The notes under the pieces were generated by a model, which saw nothing but the letters and a program-made list of their open reading frames with translations, made no database searches and was not told the origin of the DNA. 64,000 bases of DNA from Rhizobium sp. PP-CC-3A-592 (GTDB taxonomy: Bacteria; Pseudomonadota; Alphaproteobacteria; Rhizobiales; Rhizobiaceae), in assembly GCF_003217095.1 (NCBI RefSeq), contig NZ_QJSR01000002.1, forward strand, positions 372,001-436,000. Direction: 5' to 3'. The translations under genes were made by a program, and so were the position numbers. Shown here piece after piece: positions 8,228 through 15,782 of this stretch. The first letter of the stretch is position 1. Every line of letters starts with the position of its first letter.

Positions 8228-9331
8228 TTAGGTGTTGAAGCGGAAGTGAATGACGTCGCCGTCCTGCACGACATATTCCTTGCCTTCATCCCGTGCCTTG
8301 CCGGCTTCCTTCGCGCCGCTTTCGCCGCCGAACTGAATGTAGTCGTCGAAGGCGATGGTGTTGGCGCGGATGAAGCCGCGTTCGAAATCGGAATGAATGA
8401 CGCCGGCTGCGGCCGGCGCCTTGATGCCGCGCTCGATGGTCCAGGCGCGCGTTTCCTTCGGGCCGACCGTGAAGTAGGTGATCAGGTCGAGCAGCTTGTA
8501 GCCGGCGCGAATGAGACGGTCGAGACCGGCTTCGCTCAGCCCCAGTGCTTCGAGGAATTCCCGCGACTCTTCTTCCGGCAGCTGTGCGACTTCCGATTCG
8601 ATGGCGGCGGAGATGACCACGGTTTCCGCCCCTTGCGCCTTGGCCATCGCCTCGACGGCGCGCGTATGGGCATTGCCGTCGACCGCATCGGCCTCGGCGA
8701 CGTTGCAGACGTAGAGGACGGGGTGCGAGGTCAGGAGGTTCAGACCCTTCAGGATCAGAAGTTCCTCGGCGTTCAACGTGGACAGCAGCGTGCGGACCGG
8801 CTTGCCTTCGTTCAGGAGCTTCAGCGACGCATCCATGATCGGCAGGGCGGCGACCGATTCCTTGTCCTTTGAGCTTGCCCGCTTGCGGGTCTGCTCGGTG
8901 CGGCGCTCCAGGCTCTCGAGGTCGGCGAGCATCAGTTCGGTCTCGATCGTGTCAGCGTCCGCAACCGGATCGATCTTGCCCTCGACATGGGTGATGTCGT
9001 CGTCTTCGAAGCAGCGCAGCACATGCACCACGGCATCGACTTCGCGGATGTTGGCGAGAAACTGGTTGCCGAGGCCTTCGCCTTTCGACGCGCCGCGGAC
9101 GAGACCGGCGATATCGACGAAGGCGATGCGGGTCGGAATGAGCTCCTTGGACTTGGCGATATCGGCCAGCTTGCGCATCCGCGGATCCGGCACGGCGACT
9201 TCACCGGTGTTCGGCTCGATGGTGCAGAAGGGATAATTGGCCGCCTGCGCCTGCGCCGTCTTCGTCAGCGCGTTGAACAGCGTGGACTTGCCGACATTCG
9301 GCAGACCGACGATACCGCATTTGAAACCCAT
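8228..9331 (-). CDS. ychF: redox-regulated ATPase YchF (Obg-like)
   Basis: A 367-residue Obg-family NTPase. The P-loop GLPNVGKST is at residues 8-16, and VDIAGLVRGASKGEGLGNQF covers the switch region. The C-terminal TGS domain ends with YVVQDGDVIHFRF. YchF hydrolyses ATP rather than GTP and binds ribosomes; it is linked to translation and oxidative-stress control. In many alphaproteobacteria it sits beside pth and rplY. Here those genes lie a few kilobases away on the same strand, separated by vapBC-like genes and clpS, and by a c-di-GMP pair. Confidence 0.96.
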   Translation of the reverse strand: MGFKCGIVGLPNVGKSTLFNALTKTAQAQAANYPFCTIEPNTGEVAVPDPRMRKLADIAKSKELIPTRIAFVDIAGLVRGASKGEGLGNQFLANIREVDAVVHVLRCFEDDDITHVEGKIDPVADADTIETELMLADLESLERRTEQTRKRASSKDKESVAALPIMDASLKLLNEGKPVRTLLSTLNAEELLILKGLNLLTSHPVLYVCNVAEADAVDGNAHTRAVEAMAKAQGAETVVISAAIESEVAQLPEEESREFLEALGLSEAGLDRLIRAGYKLLDLITYFTVGPKETRAWTIERGIKAPAAAGVIHSDFERGFIRANTIAFDDYIQFGGESGAKEAGKARDEGKEYVVQDGDVIHFRFNT

Positions 9332-9459
9332 GGCGTGACGACCCGTCTCTTCTCGTTTTGCAATGCGGTGCCTATGGGCGAAAGCGGCTGAGGGGTCAAG
9401 GGGTGGGCTGCCCTCGGCAGGTCCGAGCGCTTGCGCGCCTTGTCGCTTCTGCTGTCTGT

Positions 9460-9477
9460 GTTACCATCCGTGATAAC
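9460..9477. promoter_or_regulatory. palindrome upstream of toxin-antitoxin pair
   Basis: An imperfect inverted repeat GTTACCATCCGTGATAAC centred about 25 bases before the antitoxin GTG. AbrB-fold antitoxins usually bind such palindromes to autorepress their operon, so this is a candidate operator. It would overlap the expected promoter. Confidence 0.45.
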
Positions 9478-9494
9478 GAAAGGACGGTGGCAAG

Positions 9495-9764
9495 GTGCGC
9501 CTCAAAGTCTCGGACGACGGAAAGATTGTGCTGAACAGGGATGTGCTGGAATCGCTTGGCCTCCGGCCCGGTGACGAGGTGGACGTCGATGTCGTTCCAC
9601 ACAATCGGACATCGCTGCATGTCGTTCAGCCAGGACGTCCGGTCGAAAGCCTGTTCGGCATGTTCTCTTACAAGGCCGACCGGCCGCATACGCTTGATGA
9701 AATCAACGAGGCTATCGCTGCAGGCTATGCAGGCGAGATTGGTCAAGGCGAGCCGAAACCGTGA
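9495..9764 (+). CDS. AbrB/MazE-fold antitoxin
   Basis: An 89-residue protein. The N-terminal about 45 residues form an AbrB/SpoVT-type swapped-hairpin DNA-binding domain (RLKVSDDGKIVLNRDVLESL then GLRPGDEVDVDV). A short acidic C-terminal tail (HTLDEINEAIAAGYAGE) probably binds the toxin. The start is GTG at 9495, preceded by AAGGACGGTGGCAAG. Its stop overlaps the GTG start of the PIN-domain toxin (GTGA), the usual layout of a type II toxin-antitoxin operon. Confidence 0.85.
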   Translation: MRLKVSDDGKIVLNRDVLESLGLRPGDEVDVDVVPHNRTSLHVVQPGRPVESLFGMFSYKADRPHTLDEINEAIAAGYAGEIGQGEPKP

Positions 9765-10165
9765 AGGCGACCATCGATACAAACATTCTCGTTCGCATGC
9801 TGACCCGGGATCACCCGCTGGAGAGCCACGTCGCCGAGGCATTCTTCCGTCAAAACGAGGTCGTGATCACGAACCAGACACTGTGCGAAATGTGCTGGGT
9901 TCTCAGGCGCGTCTACCGGTTCACCACGGCGGAGTTGCGGCAGGCGATCACAGCGCTCCGGGATACGCAAACGGTGACCGTCGATCGGGATGCGGTCTCG
10001 CTCGGTCTTTCCTTTTTGGCGGCAGGCGGTGATTTTCCCGATGCCATTATCCTCCACGAGGGAGCGAAGATGGGTGCGGGAACATATGCAACGTTCGATC
10101 GCAAGGCGGTTGCCAGAGCCGAACGACACGGTCTGCCGGCGCAGCTGCTCGTGGCGGGTGGGTGA
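9761..10165 (+). CDS. vapC: PIN-domain ribonuclease toxin (VapC family)
   Basis: A 134-residue PIN-domain protein, the toxin of the pair. Conserved acidic residues of the active site are present: Asp6 in IDTNILVR, Glu43 in LCEMCWVL, Asp94 in DFPDAI and Asp113 in TFDRK. VapC toxins are Mg-dependent endoribonucleases that cut tRNA or rRNA. The target here cannot be told from sequence. The GTG start at 9761 overlaps the antitoxin stop. All catalytic residues are intact, so the toxin is probably functional. Confidence 0.85.
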   Translation: MKATIDTNILVRMLTRDHPLESHVAEAFFRQNEVVITNQTLCEMCWVLRRVYRFTTAELRQAITALRDTQTVTVDRDAVSLGLSFLAAGGDFPDAIILHEGAKMGAGTYATFDRKAVARAERHGLPAQLLVAGG

Positions 10166-10258
10166 GGTGACCCCTGTGCCGGGCTTGAAACAGGCCGCTT
10201 GCGATGTGATATAGCGGCATGCCTGCACCCGGGCCTTTCCGTCAGGAGGCACTTGCCG

Positions 10259-10567
10259 ATGAGCGATGATACCACCACCACGCCGAAGACCGTGACCAAG
10301 CCGAAGCTCGATCGGCCGAAGCTCTACAAGGTCATTCTTCTGAATGACGACTACACGCCGCGTGACTTCGTCATCATGGTGCTGAAGATCGTCTTCCGGA
10401 TGAGCGAGGAGACCGGCTACCGGATGATGCTGACCGCCCACAAGATGGGCTCCTGCGTTCTTCTCGTCTGCGCGCGCGATATCGCGGAGACGAAGGCGAA
10501 GGAAGCGACGGACCTTGCCAAGGAAGCCGGTTTTCCGATGATGCTGACCACCGAGCCGGAAAACTGA
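10259..10567 (+). CDS. clpS: ATP-dependent Clp protease adaptor ClpS
   Basis: A 102-residue adaptor that delivers N-degron proteins to ClpAP. After a disordered Thr/Lys-rich N-tail of about 20 residues comes the core KVILLNDDYTPRDFVIMVL (about 24-42) with the Asn-Asp-Asp of the N-degron pocket. It is followed by MLTAHKMGSC and DIAETKAKEA. It stands alone here and is not followed by clpA. Rhizobia often have two paralogues (ClpS1 and ClpS2); the sequence around HKMGSC and the isolated location suggest the second, but I cannot confirm this. Confidence 0.93.
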   Translation: MSDDTTTTPKTVTKPKLDRPKLYKVILLNDDYTPRDFVIMVLKIVFRMSEETGYRMMLTAHKMGSCVLLVCARDIAETKAKEATDLAKEAGFPMMLTTEPEN

Positions 10568-10604
10568 TCGGGTCATCGCGGCGGCTTTGACCACGGCGGG
10601 CTGA

Positions 10605-11321
10605 TTACTCGTCCTTGTTGCCGAACAGCTTCTTTAGCATGTCCGCCATCGGGCCGGTCGTCGGCAGGATCTTCGGCTGGGCATGGTTGCGCGCCGCACG
10701 GATATGAGACTGACCGGCGGGCTTTGCCTTCTGCGCCGGTTCGGCCGGTGGTGGGCTGCCGGTGGCGAGCGCGAGCTTGTTCATAAGCTGCGAGTCCTCG
10801 CCCCTCGCCAGCATGTCCGCATTGTCCGCAAGCGCTTCCAGCAGCGGGTCCAGCCAGATGCGGTCGGCCTTGGCGAAATCGCCGAGAACGTGGCGTTCCA
10901 CCAGTTCCTTGGCGCCGGGATGGCCGATGCCGAGGCGGAGGCGACGGTATTCGCGGCCGCAATGGGCGTCCATGGACTTGATGCCGTTATGTCCTCCATG
11001 GCCGCCGCCCGTCTTCAGCCGGGCCTTGCCGGGCACGAGATCAAGCTCGTCATAGATGGCGACAACGCTGCCGACCGGAACCTTGTAGAAGCGCATGGCC
11101 TCGCCGACGGATTCGCCCGAGAGGTTCATGAAGGTCTGCGGCTTCATCAACAGCACGCGCTCGCCCCCCAGGTCACCTTCGGCGATCTCGGCCTTGAACT
11201 TCTTCGACCACGGGGAGAAGGCATGACGGCGATGGATCGCGTCGAGGGCCATGAAGCCGATATTGTGGCGGTTTCCCGCATATTTCGGGCCCGGATTGCC
11301 CAGTCCTGCAAAGATCAGCAT
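10605..11321 (-). CDS. pth: peptidyl-tRNA hydrolase
   Basis: A 238-residue hydrolase that frees tRNA from stalled peptidyl-tRNA. Family motifs: [17 protein letters not shown] (catalytic His19), [10 protein letters not shown] and [12 protein letters not shown]. The frame extends upstream to 11399, but the ATG at 11321 begins the conserved [11 protein letters not shown]. The catalytic domain is complete by about residue 190. A Pro/Ala-rich linker and a basic tail ([11 protein letters not shown]) follow, as often seen in Rhizobiales. Confidence 0.95.
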   Translation of the reverse strand: MLIFAGLGNPGPKYAGNRHNIGFMALDAIHRRHAFSPWSKKFKAEIAEGDLGGERVLLMKPQTFMNLSGESVGEAMRFYKVPVGSVVAIYDELDLVPGKARLKTGGGHGGHNGIKSMDAHCGREYRRLRLGIGHPGAKELVERHVLGDFAKADRIWLDPLLEALADNADMLARGEDSQLMNKLALATGSPPPAEPAQKAKPAGQSHIRAARNHAQPKILPTTGPMADMLKKLFGNKDE

Positions 11322-11454
11322 GTTTCGTCTCGGGTCGGTCGCCGGTTCGGGTGCATGGCCGCTCTTGCCGACGCATGCTGTTAAGCCGATGTCTTGCACC
11401 GCGCAGGGCCGTCCGTGTCAAGCCGGTTCGCGATGCGGAGGCGTCGGGACAGCC

Positions 11455-12246
11455 CTATTTCGGCGAATTTTCGTAGCGACGCTCCATCTCGGCCTGGGTG
11501 CCATCGGCGATCAGGCGGTCGAGCACCGCCTGCATGTCGGCGATGGTCCGGTCCGGCACGGCCTTGTTGCAGGCAATGCCCGAGCGTGTCGTTTCCACGT
11601 CGAGGATCGCTTCGAGCGGCTGGCCCTGTTCGCGCAATTCGTCGAAGGTCTTGCGTGTCAGCAGCACGAGATCGACGCGGCCGGCCAGGAGTTTCTTCAG
11701 GGAGAGGTCGATACTCGGGGCGCTGTCGAGATGCGGAAATCCCTGGGCGATAGCGAAGAGTTCGCCGCTGTCGTCCTTGTGAACGGCGACCGTGAAAGCC
11801 TTGGCGGCCTCGATCGAGCGGGGGCGGGCTTTGCCGCCGGTGCGGCCGATCAGCATGAGGGTATCGATATTCAGGGGCGACACCCATTTGAAGCGCTCAG
11901 CGCGTTCCGGCAGCAGTGTCGTCGTGAAGACGCAGGTCGCGGGGTCGGTTTCCGCCGTCGCGATCGCGCGGGCCCAGGGAACGATGTCGAGCGTGTAGTC
12001 GGGATGAACTTCGGCCATGATGCGGCGAACCTGATCCACCGAGGATCCGGTGATCTCGCCGTCCTGCGTGAAGCCGAAGGGCGGATATTCCTCCGTCAGC
12101 ATCGTCAGGGTACGGGGAACTTCAGGCGCTTCGGACGTTTGTGCAAGCGTGCGGGTATTCGGGAGAAGGAGGCCCAGAAGGACCACGCCCGATGCCGTCA
12201 AACCCTGTGCCTGCCATGATCTCATTCGCTGCATGCCTGCCGTCAT
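11455..12246 (-). CDS. solitary periplasmic substrate-binding protein (SBP_bac_3)
   Basis: A 263-residue exported family 3 solute-binding protein. A signal peptide with hydrophobic core ASGVVLLGLLL ends near TLAQ (about residue 36). The mature domain starts TLTMLTEEYPPFGF, and the subfamily-defining stretch VPWARAIATAETDP then LLPERAERFKWVSPL follows. No permease or ATPase genes are nearby. Instead it lies 42 bases downstream of, and co-directional with, a GGDEF-EAL protein that has a periplasmic loop. That context suggests a sensory rather than transport role. Start codon uncertain: ATGs at 12246, 12234 and 12225 are all possible. Confidence 0.82.
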   Translation of the reverse strand: MTAGMQRMRSWQAQGLTASGVVLLGLLLPNTRTLAQTSEAPEVPRTLTMLTEEYPPFGFTQDGEITGSSVDQVRRIMAEVHPDYTLDIVPWARAIATAETDPATCVFTTTLLPERAERFKWVSPLNIDTLMLIGRTGGKARPRSIEAAKAFTVAVHKDDSGELFAIAQGFPHLDSAPSIDLSLKKLLAGRVDLVLLTRKTFDELREQGQPLEAILDVETTRSGIACNKAVPDRTIADMQAVLDRLIADGTQAEMERRYENSPK

Positions 12247-12288
12247 TCCTTGTTGCCCTCGCAGGTGGCCTGTCCTGGTGTGGTCCGT

Positions 12289-14661
12289 TCAGGCCGTGGT
12301 CGCCTTGGCTTCCGAATTGCTCTCCAGCATTTTCAGCATCTCGCCGATCGGCATCGGCTTGCTGAAGAAGTAGCCTTGGCCGTAGTCGATGCCGAGCTTC
12401 TTCAGAAGCTCCCAGTCCTCAAGCGTCTCGATGCCCTCGGCAACCGTGTCGTATCCCATCTGGTTGGAGATGGTGCGGATGCCCTTGATGAGCATGCGGC
12501 TCTTGCGGCGGACGTCCACCTCATCGGCCGTCAGCGACCGTGTGAAGGACTGGTCCACCTTGACGATATCGACGGGGAAGCGGTTGAGGTAGCTGAGCGA
12601 GGAATAGCCGGTGCCGAAATCGTCGAGCGCGATCCGGCAGCCGAATTCGCCGAGCTGCTTCAGCACGGCATGAACATCCGGGCTGTCGAGCATGAGGACG
12701 GCTTCGGTGATCTCGATCACGATTCGGCTCGGCGCGATGTGGTTCTTGAGAAGCAGCGCCGCGAGCTTGTGGGGCAGGGTGGTCTCGAACTGCATCGGCG
12801 AGAAGTTGACCGCGAGATAGGTCTCGCCGGTGCCTTCCAGACGCGAGATGACGGCGAGATGGCCGATAGCTTTCTCCAGAATGCGCTCACCGATGCGGCC
12901 GATCGTGCCGGTTTCCTCCGCAATGCCGATGATGCGGGCGGGGGCGAGAATGCCCTTTTCCGGATGGTTCAGGCGCATCAGCGCTTCGAAGCCGACGATG
13001 CGGCCATCGCTCATGCCGACGATCGGCTGGAGATACGCTTCGAACCAGTCCTCGCGCAGGCCCGTCTCTATATACTGGGCGATCTCGTGGCGTTCGCGTG
13101 CGGCATCGAGCATGGAGGTGTCGAACATCTGCTTGCCGTTCTTGCCGCCGTGCTTGCGCGCATACATGGCGATGTCGGATTTCAGCAGGAGATCCGAGGC
13201 GTTTTTGGCATGGATCGGGTAGAGCGCGATGCCGATGCTGCAGCTGACCGACAGTTCGGTGCCGCGCACAGTGATCGGTTCGGCAAGACCCGCACAGATG
13301 TCGTCGCCGATATCGCTGGCCAGCGTCTCGACATTCTCGCCGTTGATGAGAATGGCGAACTCGTCGCCACCGATGCGCGACATCGTGTCTTCCGGCCGCA
13401 GGTTGGCGCGAATACGGGAGACGACCTGCCGCAGGACTTCGTCGCCGACAGCGTGGCCGAAGTTATCGTTGATCCATTTGAAGCGATCGAGATCGATGAA
13501 GACGCAGGCGAGTTCGCCCGACCGCTCGTCGGCCTTGCGAATGCCCGCATCCAGCGCCGCCTCGAAGCCCTGACGGTTCAGAAGGCCGGTCAGATGGTCG
13601 GTCATGGCCTGTACGTGATTGCGGCTTTCGGCCTGCTTCAGCGCGGTGATATCGGTCATGACGGCGAGGGCGGCGTCCTCGGTCTGGCCATGGCCGAGCG
13701 TCATGGTTTCCTGGATCAGCACGGTCATCGTCTCGCCGTTCGCCTTCACGAAGGGGACGGTGACCTCGCAGGTGCTCTGGAGGCCGGCGGCGATGCGGCG
13801 TTCGCGATAGGCCGCATGGGCCGAAGGTTCGATGAGGTCCGAAAACAGGCGGTCGATGACGGCTTCCCGTCCATAGCCCGTCTTGCTGAGCCAGAAATTG
13901 CTGACGGCGACGATCCTGTCTTCCAGATCGATCGAGAACAGCATGGCCGGGGTCAGGTTGTAGATCTCGGTGGAGCGGGCATGGGCACGGCGAAGCGCGT
14001 TCTGCTCGTTTTCCAGACGGCTCTGCATCTCGTTGAACTTGAGCACGAGCGCGCCCATCTCGTCGTCCGATTCCCACTCGACCCTCTGGCGCGACCCGAA
14101 CAGGCGGCTCATCTCGATGGCGGCGGTCAGGCGCAGGAGCGGGCGGATGACGGTGATGCGGTTGCCGACGATGGCGGCGATGAACACCACCGCGATGGCG
14201 ACGATGAGAATGGAGAAGATGACGAGTTCGTCGTTGCCGAAGCGGGTAAGGAGACCGTCGGTCCGCACGTGCAGCTCGACCGTGCCTACGGACTTCCTGC
14301 CCGTCGGGGCGTAATAGACGATGTCACGCGACAGGACCGAATGCGGCCCCGCGGTTTCGTTGTCCGCGGCGGGATAGGCTGCCGAGAGGCCGGCCGACGT
14401 GCCGGTGACCTTGACGAAGGCGATGTTCCCGTCGGCGGCGAGCGCACGCGCGATCTGGTTCATGGCTTCCGTGTCGAAATCCCAGAGCGGTTTTGCCAGA
14501 GCTTTCGACCCGGCATCCAGCATGACCTCGGCATTGGCGAGATGCTCGCGCTCGATGCGGCCGGAGGAGAGATAGAGGAAGAGGACGATCAGCGGCGCGA
14601 CGAAGACCAGCATGGCGCCGCAGACGATCGCGACGAAGCGATGTTCCACAGAATGCATCAT
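12289..14661 (-). CDS. HAMP-PAS-GGDEF-EAL c-di-GMP turnover protein
   Basis: A 790-residue inner-membrane protein. TM1 is at about residues 9-31, a periplasmic domain at 33-145 (with WDFDTEAMNQIARAL), TM2 at 146-168, HAMP at 170-222, PAS at about 230-345, GGDEF at about 350-515 and EAL at about 525-780. The cyclase signature GGDEF (431-435) and an I-site RPED (422-425) are intact. So are EAL (559-561) and DDFGTG (680-685), so both synthesis and hydrolysis of c-di-GMP are possible. The frame extends upstream to 14844, but the ATG at 14661 has a GGCAGGACA ribosome binding site, and an earlier start would run through the rplY terminator. A substrate-binding-protein gene follows on the same strand. 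Confidence 0.93.
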   Translation of the reverse strand: MMHSVEHRFVAIVCGAMLVFVAPLIVLFLYLSSGRIEREHLANAEVMLDAGSKALAKPLWDFDTEAMNQIARALAADGNIAFVKVTGTSAGLSAAYPAADNETAGPHSVLSRDIVYYAPTGRKSVGTVELHVRTDGLLTRFGNDELVIFSILIVAIAVVFIAAIVGNRITVIRPLLRLTAAIEMSRLFGSRQRVEWESDDEMGALVLKFNEMQSRLENEQNALRRAHARSTEIYNLTPAMLFSIDLEDRIVAVSNFWLSKTGYGREAVIDRLFSDLIEPSAHAAYRERRIAAGLQSTCEVTVPFVKANGETMTVLIQETMTLGHGQTEDAALAVMTDITALKQAESRNHVQAMTDHLTGLLNRQGFEAALDAGIRKADERSGELACVFIDLDRFKWINDNFGHAVGDEVLRQVVSRIRANLRPEDTMSRIGGDEFAILINGENVETLASDIGDDICAGLAEPITVRGTELSVSCSIGIALYPIHAKNASDLLLKSDIAMYARKHGGKNGKQMFDTSMLDAARERHEIAQYIETGLREDWFEAYLQPIVGMSDGRIVGFEALMRLNHPEKGILAPARIIGIAEETGTIGRIGERILEKAIGHLAVISRLEGTGETYLAVNFSPMQFETTLPHKLAALLLKNHIAPSRIVIEITEAVLMLDSPDVHAVLKQLGEFGCRIALDDFGTGYSSLSYLNRFPVDIVKVDQSFTRSLTADEVDVRRKSRMLIKGIRTISNQMGYDTVAEGIETLEDWELLKKLGIDYGQGYFFSKPMPIGEMLKMLESNSEAKATTA

Positions 14662-14800
14662 TGTCCTGCCTCTAAAAACGCCTGTGCCATCGCCCATTCC
14701 CTGCACAGTGCAGCATGATGAAGCACGCCGCACGACCTGCGGCAACATGATCATAAAAGCATTAAATGTTATTGAAGCGATGGAGTCCGGACGGAATACA

Positions 14801-14833
14801 AAAGGCCCGCCTGCGGGGTGCAGGCGGGCCTTT
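14801..14833 (-). terminator. terminator after rplY
   Basis: A 13-base-pair perfect inverted repeat (AAAGGCCCGCCTG with CAGGCGGGCCTTT, 7-base loop). On the minus strand it is followed by TTTTGTATT. It separates rplY from the GGDEF-EAL gene. Confidence 0.85.
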
Positions 14834-14875
14834 CGATGAGGCAAAGGTGCTCGTAAACTTAACCGGAGTTAATGT

Positions 14876-15526
14876 TTACTCAGCGTTACCTTCGTTCGTA
14901 GCATCACCGGCAGCTTCGCCAGCCGGTGTACCTTCTTCTTCTTCGGCCGTCAGGACATCCGGAGCAGCGATCGTGGCAACCGTGAAGTCACGGTCGGTGA
15001 TCGTCAGCGTGGCGTTCTCGGGCAGCGTGATGTCCGAGATGTGGATGCCGTCGCCGATCTTGGAAAGGCCGCTGAGGTCGACGGTGATGGCTTCCGGGAT
15101 CGCGTTCGCGGGAACGACCAGTTCGATCGTGTGACGGACGACGTTCAGAACGCCGCCGTTCTTGATGGCAGCGGACTTGTCTTCGTTTTCGAAGTGAACC
15201 GGCACTTCGACGGTGACGACGCTGTTCTTCGACACGCGCAGGAAGTCGACATGCATGGTGAAATCGCGCACCGGATCGAGCTGGTAGTCCTTCGGGAGGA
15301 CCTGGATCTTCTCGCCGTTGACGTCGATCGTGGCAACCGTGGTCATGAAACCGCCGGCATGGATGCGTCGCGTGACTTCCTTCGTGGACAGGGCGATGGA
15401 AATCGGTGTCTGCTTGTCACCGTAGATGACAGCAGGAATAAGACCGTTGCGGCGAAGTTCACGGGAGGACCCCTTACCAACCCGTTCGCGCGTTTCGGCC
15501 TTGAGCTCGTAAGTTGCGTTGCTCAT
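14876..15526 (-). CDS. rplY: 50S ribosomal protein L25 / general stress protein Ctc
   Basis: A 216-residue long form of L25 (Ctc type), which binds 5S rRNA. The N-terminal L25 domain includes [19 protein letters not shown] and PAVIYGDKQ. The C-terminal beta domain includes LLDPVRD-like [14 protein letters not shown], then an acidic tail rich in Glu and Ala. The ATG at 15526 has AGAAAGG upstream; the frame to 15553 lacks support. In related genomes rplY is followed directly by pth and ychF. Here a c-di-GMP gene and a substrate-binding protein lie between. Confidence 0.95.
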   Translation of the reverse strand: MSNATYELKAETRERVGKGSSRELRRNGLIPAVIYGDKQTPISIALSTKEVTRRIHAGGFMTTVATIDVNGEKIQVLPKDYQLDPVRDFTMHVDFLRVSKNSVVTVEVPVHFENEDKSAAIKNGGVLNVVRHTIELVVPANAIPEAITVDLSGLSKIGDGIHISDITLPENATLTITDRDFTVATIAAPDVLTAEEEEGTPAGEAAGDATNEGNAE

Positions 15527-15782
15527 GGCAGTACCTTTCTTGTTGTGAAGCATTCGCAGGGCGCAATGGCCTTGCGAATTGAGGTTTTAAGGCCTCATCC
15601 GCGTTTGCCTCCAAGGGTGTCTGCGCGGACGCGCGTCCATAACGGAGAACGCCCGGAATTGCAATGCTTCGCGCTCCGCGGACGTTCAGAGGTCGCTAAC
15701 CGTTTCAAGAGAACGCGTCGGAGCATTAACGGCCTGAGGGGGACGGGCATGCCAGGTGTGGGCCGTCTCTCATAGGTGCTTT

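Noticed and set aside
12250-14718. 822-codon plus-strand frame opposite the GGDEF-EAL gene
   Set aside because: The minus strand encodes complete GGDEF and EAL domains. The plus frame is a composition artefact rich in Asp, Gly and Arg.
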